Shown here: piece by piece, positions 25,498-33,819 of the stretch | Numbering within the stretch: the first letter of the stretch is position 1 | Layout: every line of letters begins with the position of its first letter | The notes under the pieces: model-generated | Database searches by the model: none | Seen by the model: only the letters and a program-made list of their open reading frames with translations | Told to the model about the DNA's origin: nothing | Position numbers and translations under genes: made by a program | Assembly (NCBI GenBank): GCA_021202465.1 | Contig: JAJQCZ010000031.1 | Span: 48,569 to 112,568 of the forward strand | Reading direction: 5' to 3' | DNA length: 64,000 nt | From: Lachnospiraceae bacterium | GTDB taxonomy: Bacteria > Bacillota > Clostridia > Lachnospirales > Lachnospiraceae

Positions 25498-26672
25498 ATG
25501 AATTATGCACAGGAATCGTTACGTCTCCACGAGGAGTGGAAAGGTAAAATCGAGGTAACAGCTACCGTCCCTGTGGCTACGGAAGAGGACCTTTCTCTGG
25601 CCTACACGCCCGGGGTCGCACAGCCCTGCCTGGAAATCCAGAAAAATATTGACAGAAGCTACGATCTGACCCGCCGCCACAATCTCTGTGCCGTGATCAC
25701 CGACGGATCGGCTGTTCTTGGTCTGGGAAATATCGGTCCGGAGGCAGGAATGCCGGTGATGGAGGGAAAGTGTGTCCTGTTCAAGTCCTTCGGAAATGTG
25801 GATGCCTTCCCTCTCTGCATCAGGACACAGGATGTAGACGAATTTGTTGAAACGGTGTTCCAGATCTCCGGCTCTTTCGGCGGCATTAATCTGGAGGATA
25901 TCTCTGCGCCCCGCTGTTTTGAGATTGAGCGGAAGCTGAAGGGACGCTGTGATATTCTTGTGTTTCATGATGATCAGCATGGCACGGCGGTTATTACTCT
26001 GGCCGGGTTCACTAACGCTCTGAAGCTGGCGGGCAAGAAAAAAGAAGAAGTGAAAATTGTCACCTCTGGAGCAGGAGCCGCGGCCGTCTCCATCGTCCGT
26101 CTCCTTCTCTCTGCCGGTTTCACGGACATTACCATGTGTGACCGGAAGGGTGCGATCTGGGAAGGCCGTGAGGGATTGAACTGGATCAAAGAGGAGATGG
26201 CGCAGGTAACTAACCGGGAACACAGAAAAGGCAGCCTGGCGGAACAGCTCGTGGGGGCGGATGTCTTCATCGGCGTATCCGCTCCGGGCATGGTGACCAC
26301 GGAGATGGTCCGTACCATGAATCGGGACGCAATCATTTTTGCCTGCGCCAACCCTACACCGGAAATTTTCCCGGAGGAAGCGAAAGCGGCGGTGCCCGCG
26401 TCGTCTCCACCGGCCGCAGCGATTATCCGAATCAGATCAATAACGTACTGGCATTTCCCGGCATCTTCCGCGGCACATTCGATGTCCGTGCCAGCGACAT
26501 CAGTGAGGAGATGAAGATGGCCGCCTCGCAGGCTCTGGCCGGGCTGATTTCTGACGAAGATCTGACGGAAGAGTATATTATCCCCAAAGCTTTCGATCCG
26601 AGGGTCGGTCCGGCCGTGGCGCAGGCTGTGGCGGAGGCAGCCATTCGCTCCGGGGTGGCGCGGAAATTTTGA
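25498..26672 (+). pseudogene. NAD(P)-dependent malic enzyme, frameshifted near the 3' end
   Basis: The first 297 codons read as malic enzyme: YTPGVAQPCLEI, TDGSAVLGLGNIGPEAGMPVMEGK, FHDDQHGTAVITLAGFTNALKL, SGAGAAAVSIVRLLLSAG and [18 protein letters not shown]. Malic enzyme converts malate to pyruvate and CO2 with NAD(P)+. After AKAA the frame is lost at about 26388-26393, where GCGGCGGTGCCC has one G fewer than needed. In the next frame the normal ending resumes ([21 protein letters not shown] ... [11 protein letters not shown]) and stops at 26672. The restored protein would have 391 residues, the normal length. It could be a real mutation, a sequencing error, or a recoding site; a single missing G in a G-rich run makes the first two more likely. 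Confidence 0.88.
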
Positions 26673-26706
26673 ACATATGCTCTGAATGCCAGCTGGCAGA
26701 AAAACA

Positions 26707-26743
26707 AATTACCAACCATCACCTGAAGTGGTGGTTGGTAATT
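26707..26743 (-). terminator. Terminator of the lysR gene (minus strand)
   Basis: A 16-bp stem (26707-26722 with 26728-26743, loop CTGAA). On the minus strand it is followed by TGTTTTTCTG. It may also stop transcription from the malic enzyme gene. Confidence 0.85.
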
Positions 26744-26745
26744 CG

Positions 26746-27666
26746 TTACTGACCGGAAATAAGATCACGCTGTCTCTGACGCGTGATGCGAATCCAGTCC
26801 ATCAATAATGAATTTTCCGTATTCTCTTTTAACATATAAGCATATAACGGAACGCTGAGATTCGGGTCTCCAACCAGAAAATAAGCGGCGTGATCCAGCT
26901 GTGATAATCGGTTTTGATAGGTGAATGATACGCCGTACCCGGCAACAGCCAGACGACAGCCTGCTTCAATGCTTCCTATCTTGTATGTGTGTTTCGGATG
27001 GACATCCGCGAAAAGGATAGCTTCCTCCTCAAATTGCCGGATGAGCTGATCGCTGTCCTGCAGGATGAATCGCTCGGTCTCTACTTCTTTCAGGTCCAGC
27101 CATGGATAGGGGGAGCCTTCCTGAAACACGGCATTACGACAGGCCGGATGATCCTGATTCAGTACGGCCAGCAGATGATCGTCACAGATTTTAATGTAAT
27201 GAAAACGTGATTTCCGGGTCGTTGGATTGGTAATGATAATATCCAGCTCCCCGGAAAGAAGTTTCTCCTCTAACTCTGAGATATGGCCGTCAACGGAAAC
27301 AACCTGCACGTGTGGATATAATGACTTGAACTGAAGTAATGTATCAGGAAAGAGCGAAGGTAAGTGTTTTAATGTATATCCGACACGAAGCTGTTTGTCT
27401 ACATTCTCACGGATATTGTTCAGACGATCCTGCAGCTCATAATGCATGACAGATATCTTCTGCGCACGTACAACAAATTCCTCACCTGCATAGGTCAGTT
27501 TCATTCCCTTGCTGCTGCGCTCAAATAATTTCAGCCCAAGCTCTTCTTCCAGACGATTTAATTGAATACTTAAAGCAGGCTGAGAAATATACAAAGTCTC
27601 TGCCGCCTTTGTCATATTGCCATATTTGGCAATCATCAGAACATACTGCATATCTTTTGTGGTCAT
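26746..27666 (-). CDS. LysR family transcriptional regulator
   Basis: 306 residues from the ATG at 27666. The N-terminal winged helix is standard: MQYVLMIAKYGNMTKAAETLYISQPALSIQLNRLEEELGLKLFERSSKGMKLTYAGE. A LysR effector-binding domain follows (LRVGYTLKHLPSLFPDTLLQFKSLYPHVQVV ... GELDIIITNP). It is transcribed away from the yfcC/M28/M20 operon, the classic layout for a LysR regulator of a divergent operon. Longer in-frame starts reach back into the promoter and are rejected. The inducer is unknown, probably an amino acid or dipeptide given the neighbours. Confidence 0.94.
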   Translation of the reverse strand: MTTKDMQYVLMIAKYGNMTKAAETLYISQPALSIQLNRLEEELGLKLFERSSKGMKLTYAGEEFVVRAQKISVMHYELQDRLNNIRENVDKQLRVGYTLKHLPSLFPDTLLQFKSLYPHVQVVSVDGHISELEEKLLSGELDIIITNPTTRKSRFHYIKICDDHLLAVLNQDHPACRNAVFQEGSPYPWLDLKEVETERFILQDSDQLIRQFEEEAILFADVHPKHTYKIGSIEAGCRLAVAGYGVSFTYQNRLSQLDHAAYFLVGDPNLSVPLYAYMLKENTENSLLMDWIRITRQRQRDLISGQ

Positions 27667-27771
27667 GGTAAGATGTTCTCCCTTCCGCGCTCTCTTCCAC
27701 CCTGAGAAGCCTCTGTTGTAGTACCTTTCCTGCCATCCCCCATAAACACAACTTATTGACTTTATAAAAAT

Positions 27772-27807
27772 ATTATATTTAACCATGAATCTGTTAACAA
27801 TTATAAT
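27772..27807. promoter_or_regulatory. Overlapping divergent promoters of lysR and the yfcC operon
   Basis: Minus strand: TTGTTA (27795-27800), 17 bp, TATAAT (27772-27777), for lysR. Plus strand: TTAACC (27779-27784), 17 bp, TATAAT (27802-27807), for yfcC. The two overlap almost fully, so only one polymerase can bind at a time. Confidence 0.65.
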
Positions 27808-27892
27808 AGACTATATAGATTTAAAAGTCAATCCTGTGATTACGTGACTCTTTATCTGTCAGAATCTATGGGATTGGGAAAGGACGTTACCT

Positions 27893-29287
27893 ATGGAAAA
27901 AAGCAAAAAAACGAAATCACTGAAAGCCCCACACACCTTTGTCATTCTCATGATAATTATTCTGATTGCAACCGCTCTCACTTATGTTATTCCCGCCGGG
28001 GAATACACAAGATATGAAGATGCTGCTACAGGCCGAACTTTGGTTGAGGCCGGAAGTTATCATACGATTGACTCAAGCCCAGTCAGCTTTTTGGCTATTC
28101 CTACTAAGATTTATAATGCGATTGTTGCGGCTGCTGAGACGATGACTTTTATCATCATCATCGGAGGTGCTTTTGAAATTGTGACTTCTACAGGTGCATT
28201 GACTGCGCTGTGTAAGAAGTTATCGGTTTTGTTTCGAAAACATGAAATGCTTGTGATTCCCGCATTCCTGGTGCTTTTTTCTGTTTTCGGATGTACGATG
28301 GGTATGTCCGCCGAAGTCATGGTATTTGTTCCGATCGGAATCACGTTGGCATATTCACTGGGCCTTGATAAAGTAACCGGTACCGCGATGATTGCCATGG
28401 GCGCTGCCAGCGGATTTACTGCCGGTCTTCTGAATCCGTTCAATGTTGGTGTAGCTCAGTCTATTGCGGAGCTGCCTTTATATTCCGGACTTGCCTATCG
28501 CGCGGTAATTCTTGTGATTCTGTTGATTGCGGATACGCTGTACATTACCTGGTACGCAAAACGAGTGAAAAAAGATCCGACAAAAAGCATCATTTATGGT
28601 GAAATCGAAGAAGATTCGTATTCTTTCGGCGAAATTGAGGATAACATGTCAATCCGGCAGATTTTGGTCTTAATTACGGTTGTGGTATGTTTTGCTATTC
28701 TGATTTACGGATTGACAGCTCTGGGATGGTATTTTGAGGAAATGTCCAGTATTTTCATTTTTATGGGAATCATTGCCGGCTTTGTCTACGGTTACGGCCC
28801 CAGTAAAATTGCTACAGTCTTCGGGAAAGGCGCACAGAACCTGCTTGTCGGCGCACTGATTGTCGGCGTTGCCCGTACAGTTGAAGTGGTGCTCTCGGAC
28901 GCGTCGATTCTGGACACCATCATCTATGCTATTGCATCTGTTGTGAATCTGCTTCCTCATTCGCTGCAGGCAGTAGGTATGTTTATTTCCCAGTCTCTTG
29001 TCAATTGTGTTATTACATCCGGCACTGGACAGGCTGCTGTTACTATGCCTTTGATGGTTCCGGTTGCCGATCTGGTAGGTGTTTCCAGGCAGACCGCTGT
29101 GCTGGCGTTCCAGCTTGGTGACGGATTCTCCAATTCTGTTCTGCCCACATCGTCCGCACTGATGGGGTATCTGGCCGTATCTAAAATTCCTTATACCAAA
29201 TGGCTGAAGTTTATGTTTCCGCTGTTTCTGATCTGGACCCTGCTCGGTTGCGGTTTTATGTTGGGAGCAATAGCTATTGGGTATTGA
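27893..29287 (+). CDS. YfcC family permease (DcuC/arginine-ornithine antiporter-like superfamily)
   Basis: 464 residues with about twelve membrane segments. LKAPHTFVILMIIILIATALTYVIPAGEY at the start is the YfcC family signature. FGCTMGMSAEVMVFVPIGITLAYSLGLDKVTGTAMIAMGAASGFTAGLLNPFNVGVAQSIAELP and SQSLVNCVITSGTGQAAVTMPLMVPVADLVG follow. Members are thought to carry amino acids or peptides; many sit beside peptidases. It is the first gene of an operon with an M28 and an M20 peptidase, which suggests it imports the small peptides or N-acyl amino acids they split. Composition is A/T-richer than the housekeeping genes. Confidence 0.92.
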   Translation: MEKSKKTKSLKAPHTFVILMIIILIATALTYVIPAGEYTRYEDAATGRTLVEAGSYHTIDSSPVSFLAIPTKIYNAIVAAAETMTFIIIIGGAFEIVTSTGALTALCKKLSVLFRKHEMLVIPAFLVLFSVFGCTMGMSAEVMVFVPIGITLAYSLGLDKVTGTAMIAMGAASGFTAGLLNPFNVGVAQSIAELPLYSGLAYRAVILVILLIADTLYITWYAKRVKKDPTKSIIYGEIEEDSYSFGEIEDNMSIRQILVLITVVVCFAILIYGLTALGWYFEEMSSIFIFMGIIAGFVYGYGPSKIATVFGKGAQNLLVGALIVGVARTVEVVLSDASILDTIIYAIASVVNLLPHSLQAVGMFISQSLVNCVITSGTGQAAVTMPLMVPVADLVGVSRQTAVLAFQLGDGFSNSVLPTSSALMGYLAVSKIPYTKWLKFMFPLFLIWTLLGCGFMLGAIAIGY

Positions 29288-29309
29288 TGTTCAAGTGAAG
29301 GGCATAAGA

Positions 29310-30986
29310 ATGGATAATGATCAATTGAAAGCACGATTGCAGATGCATCTGACGCACTTATGCAAAGGGGAGAAACTGAGCGGAACGCCAGCGGCAAAGG
29401 AGGGGGCTGAATATATCTGTGATACGTTGCGAAGCATGGGTATTTCTACCAGACAATTTCGCTTCTCGGCCTATCTAAGTGATCCGCTTTCTTCCTCTTT
29501 TCAGATATGGGACGGAGAGGGATGGAGAAAAATTCCCTCCCGACCTCGTTCTTTCTCCGCAAATTGTCCCGAAGGGGTCGAAGGAGAACTGATTTTTGAC
29601 GCAAATGCACTTTGTCGGGAAACCTTACACGAGGAAAGAGAATTCCTGAATCAGGTACAGGGGAAAATTGTCCTGGCTTTTGGCTATGATGAAAAATACG
29701 CCAAACTTCTGGATCTTCACAAAGCTGCCGGTCTGATACAGATTTGGGAATCCGATGAGGAGGAAATCCACGAAGATACTGTCGGGCCAATCTGGGGAAC
29801 TCCGGACGCTTCCAGCTATTGGACTGGACTCTCACTGCCGGTAGCGGCTGTCAGCGGCCCCACGGGCAGGCATCTCCTTCAGATGCAGAACTCCGGAACA
29901 AGATATAGGGCACAGCTGCGTACTGTAGTGACAAATGAAATTCGGGAGGTTCTTCTTCCTGTTGCGGAAATACGAGGTAACAGTTCTGATTTTGTGCTTG
30001 TTTCCGGCCATTATGATACCTGGTATGTGGGCGCCATGGACAACGGATGCGCAAACAGCCTCCACCTTGAGCTGGCCGGTGAGCTGCAGGCGCTGAAAGA
30101 ACAGGGGAAACTGTATCGCTCGGTTCGTTTCGCCTTCTGGCCGGGACATTCTAATGGAAGGTACATGGGTTCCACCTGGTACATGGACCATTTCTTTAGT
30201 GAAATCTCAGAAAACTGTATTGCTCATATCAATAGTGATCTCAATGGTTCTGTGTTGACGGATCGTCTCGCGATTAAAACGACCGGCCTGGAGGGGAATA
30301 CATTTCATCATGAAATAATGCGACGTGCAGGTATGGACGATATACCGTTAGTCTTTGGAGTACCTGGCCGGGGAGCTGACCAGTCTTTCTGGGGCGCCCG
30401 TATTCCTTATCATATTCTTGCCCGGTTTGAGCAGGATGCGGAAGCCAAAGGATCTGCGTCTCCGGGTCCCGGAGTGTGGTGGTGGCATACAAGGTATGAT
30501 GTCCCTCAGTACGTGGATTATGATATTCTGGTGAAAGAGTATCTATATCTCAGCGAGCTTGTACGTACACTTGTGATGAATCAAGATCTGCCAATGGAGT
30601 GGAATCCTTTCCTGGAAATGCAACGTACAGAAATTGAGCAGCACATGGAAGGTCATCCTCTGGCTGAAGAATTGATAAAAGCCTGGAGTTCTTTTACAAA
30701 ATATGCTGAACAGGATGAACCGGACAGGTCTTCTCCCAAGGCCGAAAATTACTTTCTTCAGGCGGCAGGTACCCTGAACGCCCTGAAATATACATATGGT
30801 TCTTCTTATATGCAGGACGCTGCCTTTTCTTACGGGACATATCCATTCCTTCGGATGGCGTCTGTTCAGGAAGAAGAATGCCCAGAAGACTGGTATCTTT
30901 TTATTCAGACATCAATACGACGTCAGGTAAACCGGCTTTCTACCGAGTGGAAAAAACTGGGAGAAGAAATGGACAGGAGAAGATGA
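29310..30986 (+). CDS. M28 family metallopeptidase with altered active-site motif
   Basis: 558 residues. A PA-type insert lies in the first half. The M28 core has SGHYDTW (zinc His and Asp, near residue 232), GAMDNGCANS (bridging Asp) and a later INSDLNG. At the position where most M28 enzymes have the catalytic/zinc pair Glu-Glu (usually W-x-G/A-E-E-x-G) this protein reads FWPGHSNGRYMGSTWY, so the pair is His-Ser. A subgroup of M28 with GHS is known to me only from memory, so activity is uncertain. It lacks a signal peptide, so it acts in the cytoplasm on imported peptides. A weak GAAGGG lies upstream of the start at 29310. Confidence 0.85.
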   Translation: MDNDQLKARLQMHLTHLCKGEKLSGTPAAKEGAEYICDTLRSMGISTRQFRFSAYLSDPLSSSFQIWDGEGWRKIPSRPRSFSANCPEGVEGELIFDANALCRETLHEEREFLNQVQGKIVLAFGYDEKYAKLLDLHKAAGLIQIWESDEEEIHEDTVGPIWGTPDASSYWTGLSLPVAAVSGPTGRHLLQMQNSGTRYRAQLRTVVTNEIREVLLPVAEIRGNSSDFVLVSGHYDTWYVGAMDNGCANSLHLELAGELQALKEQGKLYRSVRFAFWPGHSNGRYMGSTWYMDHFFSEISENCIAHINSDLNGSVLTDRLAIKTTGLEGNTFHHEIMRRAGMDDIPLVFGVPGRGADQSFWGARIPYHILARFEQDAEAKGSASPGPGVWWWHTRYDVPQYVDYDILVKEYLYLSELVRTLVMNQDLPMEWNPFLEMQRTEIEQHMEGHPLAEELIKAWSSFTKYAEQDEPDRSSPKAENYFLQAAGTLNALKYTYGSSYMQDAAFSYGTYPFLRMASVQEEECPEDWYLFIQTSIRRQVNRLSTEWKKLGEEMDRRR

Positions 30987-30990
30987 AAGG

Positions 30991-32193
30991 ATGAGTGAGA
31001 ATATTAAAGAGAAAATATATGAATGTATAAGCCGCGACAAATCGGTTTATACATCTCTCTCGGATCGTATTTTTGATTTCGCGGAAGTCAGCGGCCAGGA
31101 ACATCAGTCTACACAACTGCTGACAGATTTTCTTCGTAAGCATGGATTTCATGTTCAGACCGGATGTGCGATGGAAACAGATTTCCGGGCGGAATATATG
31201 AATCTTTCCGGTGGTCCGACCATCGGTATCCTGGTGGAATATGATGCGCTGGAAGGTATAGGGCATGCCTGCGGCCACCATTTGCAGGGACCGATTGGAT
31301 TAGCCGCTGCTATGGCAGTCAGGGAATGCCTTCAGGATCTTCCTTACAAATTGATCATCTATGGTACTCCGGCAGAAGAAACACTGGGAGGAAAGATTAT
31401 TCTGCTGGAGAAGGGATATCTGAAAGATATGGACATCGTTCTGATGACCCACGGGGGACCGCACACACAGGTAGATCGAAAATGTTATGCTCTGGAAAAT
31501 TTTGTGGTTACGTTTCATGGCATTAAAAGTCACGCAGCTATTGCGCCGGAGCTTGGCAGAAGTGCATTGGATGCAGCTCTCCTTTCCTTTCATGCTATGG
31601 AAATGCTGCGGGAGCATGTGCGAGAAGATACACGGATGCATTATACCGTGCGAGAAGTTGGCTGTCCGGTAAATGTGGTGCCTGATAAGGCTGTTGCAGA
31701 ATACACGCTTCGTTCTTTCGATACGTCTTATCTTGATACGGTTGTTGATCGTTTCTTCGATATCCTTCAGGGGGCGGCTCTGATGACAGGTACCACTTAT
31801 GAAATACAGCGTGATCGTCCATTTAAGAGCAAAATTGTCGTAGACCGCCTCAATAATCTTTTGATGAAGAACGCAGAGTATTATCACGCACCGCGCATTG
31901 CTCCACCCAGAGAGAAAACAGGCTCCACAGATTTTGGCAATGTTCTTTATGAAGTCCCGGGATCTTGTCTGCGGATTGCATTCACTGAAAATGAAAATGC
32001 AGTAGCACATTCCAATGATTTTCTTGTTTCAGGAAAGACGCCGATGGCTCATAATGCAATCGTTTTTGCTGCAGCAATTTTAGCTTCTTCTATTTGTGAT
32101 ACTATTCAGAATCCAGAACTTTTACGGGATATTCAAGAAGAATTTCGACAGAAGAAGCAGCAGAATGAGTCTATATCAGTGAAAAATGAGTGA
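30991..32193 (+). CDS. M20 family amidohydrolase/dipeptidase (AbgB/M20D-like)
   Basis: 400 residues. The metal-binding pattern of M20 is complete: ILVEYDALEGIGHACGHHLQG, GTPAEETLGGKIILLEKG, MTHGGPHTQ, and near the end AHSNDF. The dimerisation domain with FHGIKSHAAIAPELGRSALDAALLSFHAMEMLREHV is typical of M20D enzymes that split N-acyl or p-aminobenzoyl-glutamate-like amides. It starts 4 bp after the M28 gene and shares its operon. Together with YfcC it suggests uptake and cleavage of a peptide or N-blocked amino acid. Confidence 0.93.
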   Translation: MSENIKEKIYECISRDKSVYTSLSDRIFDFAEVSGQEHQSTQLLTDFLRKHGFHVQTGCAMETDFRAEYMNLSGGPTIGILVEYDALEGIGHACGHHLQGPIGLAAAMAVRECLQDLPYKLIIYGTPAEETLGGKIILLEKGYLKDMDIVLMTHGGPHTQVDRKCYALENFVVTFHGIKSHAAIAPELGRSALDAALLSFHAMEMLREHVREDTRMHYTVREVGCPVNVVPDKAVAEYTLRSFDTSYLDTVVDRFFDILQGAALMTGTTYEIQRDRPFKSKIVVDRLNNLLMKNAEYYHAPRIAPPREKTGSTDFGNVLYEVPGSCLRIAFTENENAVAHSNDFLVSGKTPMAHNAIVFAAAILASSICDTIQNPELLRDIQEEFRQKKQQNESISVKNE

Positions 32194-32224
32194 GGGGATG
32201 AGATGAATTTTTTATACTAAAACT

Positions 32225-32268
32225 GCTGTGCAGGGAGCCAGAATGGTTCCCCGTGCAGCAACTTTTAA
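32225..32268 (+). terminator. Terminator of the yfcC/M28/M20 operon
   Basis: GCTGTGCAGGGAGCC (32225-32239) pairs with 32245-32259 (one mismatch, three G-T pairs), then AACTTTTAAAT. Confidence 0.8.
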
Positions 32269-32315
32269 ATAAAACAGGCTCGGCGCACATATCATCTCCA
32301 CAAACTACAGAGCAG

Positions 32316-32357
32316 GTTGCATCACGTTCCGGGGTGGCACGAAAGCAGAGCTTGTAG
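32316..32357 (+). pseudogene. Possible remnant of a malic-enzyme C-terminus
   Basis: In one frame this stretch reads VASRSGVARKQSL and a stop. RSGVARK is identical to seven residues of the malic enzyme end at 26672 ([14 protein letters not shown]). The similarity at DNA level is limited to TCCGGGGTGGC plus scattered bases. It lies between the terminator at 32268 and the rocD promoter. It could be chance. GGGTGGCAC also recalls a T-box motif, but no specifier or antiterminator stem was found. Confidence 0.3.
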
Positions 32358-32399
32358 GAATCTACAAAAAAATCCGGATTCTTTTTGTCAGAAGATAGA

Positions 32400-32428
32400 T
32401 TTCCTGTGAAGATGTGTTTTGTTATAAT
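32400..32428 (+). promoter_or_regulatory. Promoter of rocD
   Basis: TATAAT (32423-32428) with a weak -35 TTTCCT (32400-32405) at 17 bp. Upstream, 32356-32392 can form a short hairpin (GAATC with GATTC) before TTTTT. The rest of the 32194-32530 gap holds the operon terminator and the possible malic remnant. Confidence 0.55.
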
Positions 32429-32530
32429 CCCGGTGTCGAGAGGCAGAAGACAGTAGAAATCGATTGAGATGATACTTCTATCTGACAAGATCTGCTTTAA
32501 CTACATTTTAAATGCAAAGGAGACATAATC

Positions 32531-33724
32531 ATGCGTTCATCCAGAGAGATCATTGAGAAGACCGAAAAATATGGAGCTCATAACTATCATCCAAAAGAAG
32601 TGGTTTTCGAAACAGCATCCGGAGCGCGGGTCACAGACCCCGAAGGCAGACAGTATTTCGATATGCTCAGCGCCTATTCGGCTCTGAACTTCGGACATCT
32701 TCATCCGGAGATCGTCGAGGCGGTGAAAAAGCAGCTGGATTTGGTGTCTTTGACTTCCCGGGCCTTCCATAACGACCTCCTCTGTGATTTTTACGAGGCG
32801 CTGTGCAACCTGACCGGCAGGGAGAAGGTGCTTCCGATGAATACCGGAGCCGAGGCTGTGGAGACAGCACTGAAGACCGCCCGTCGTTGGGGGAACTTCG
32901 TCAAGGGTGTGGAGGATGGAAAGCAGGAGATCATCGTCTGCAACAACAACTTCCACGGCCGGACCATTACCGTCATCTCCATGAGCTCGGATCCTTCCTG
33001 CCGCCGCGGTTTCGGCCCTTTCACGCCTGGTTTCATCAACATTGATTACGGTAATATCGAACAGCTGAAGGCGGCCATCACCCCGAACACAGTGGCTTTC
33101 CTGATGGAACCCATCCAGGGCGAGGCAGGCATCATCGTTCCTCCGGCCGGATTTATGAAGGAGGCCTCCGAGATCTGTAAGGCGAACAATGTTCTCCTGA
33201 TCGCCGACGAGGTGCAGACCGGCTTCGCGCGGACCGGACGAATGTTTGCCAGTGAATGGGAAGGCGTTGAGCCGGACATCTATGTGCTGGGCAAGGCCCT
33301 GGGCGGCGGCATCATGCCGGTTTCCGCAATCGCCTGCAACGCGGACATCATGGATGTCTACGAGCCCGGTTCCCACGGTTCTACCTTCGGCGGCAACCCG
33401 CTGGCCTGTGCCGTGTCCATCACGGCCATGGAGATCCTGGTCCGTGACAATTATCCAAAGATGGCGGAGGAGAAGGGAAACTACTTCATGGCTAAGCTAC
33501 GAGAGATCAAGAATCCGGATATCAAGGAGATCCGCGGCAAGGGCCTGCTGATCGGCGTTGAGTTCCATGTGACAGCAGAAAAGTACGTCAAAGCACTCAT
33601 TGCCAACGGCGTTCTGGCCAAGGAAACGCATGAGAAGACGATTCGCTTCGCACCGCCCATCACGATCAGCTACGAGGAAATCGACGAGGCCATGGAAGGA
33701 ATCCGCAAGGCTCTGGGAAAATAA
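32531..33724 (+). CDS. rocD: Ornithine--oxo-acid aminotransferase
   Basis: 397 residues, class-III PLP aminotransferase. YGAHNYHPKEVVFETASGARVTDPEGRQYFDMLSAYSALNFGHLHP is the ornithine aminotransferase start. LPMNTGAEAVETALKTARRWG, NFHGRTITVISMSSDPSCRRGFGPFTPGF, LIADEVQTGFARTGRMFASEWEGVEPDIYVLGKALGGGIMPVSA (PLP lysine in LGKALGGG) and GSHGSTFGGNPLACAV follow. It converts ornithine plus 2-oxoglutarate to glutamate semialdehyde. It stands before arcA-arcB-arcC, so ornithine from arginine can go either to carbamoyl phosphate cycling or to glutamate/proline. Ribosome site AAAGGAGA. Confidence 0.97.
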   Translation: MRSSREIIEKTEKYGAHNYHPKEVVFETASGARVTDPEGRQYFDMLSAYSALNFGHLHPEIVEAVKKQLDLVSLTSRAFHNDLLCDFYEALCNLTGREKVLPMNTGAEAVETALKTARRWGNFVKGVEDGKQEIIVCNNNFHGRTITVISMSSDPSCRRGFGPFTPGFINIDYGNIEQLKAAITPNTVAFLMEPIQGEAGIIVPPAGFMKEASEICKANNVLLIADEVQTGFARTGRMFASEWEGVEPDIYVLGKALGGGIMPVSAIACNADIMDVYEPGSHGSTFGGNPLACAVSITAMEILVRDNYPKMAEEKGNYFMAKLREIKNPDIKEIRGKGLLIGVEFHVTAEKYVKALIANGVLAKETHEKTIRFAPPITISYEEIDEAMEGIRKALGK

Positions 33725-33819
33725 ACCAGATCAGAGATGATGAGGCGGTAGATTTTTTCTGTTCTGTTGAAAAGAAAGCAAACGTGAAATCACAGAGACA
33801 CTGACGCGCGGAGGGTATG

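Noticed and set aside
32327..32392. Possible T-box riboswitch (GGGTGGCAC followed by a weak hairpin and T-run) before rocD
   Set aside because: No stem I, specifier loop or antiterminator pairing was found, and rocD is not a usual T-box target. The coding reading as a malic remnant explains it about as well.
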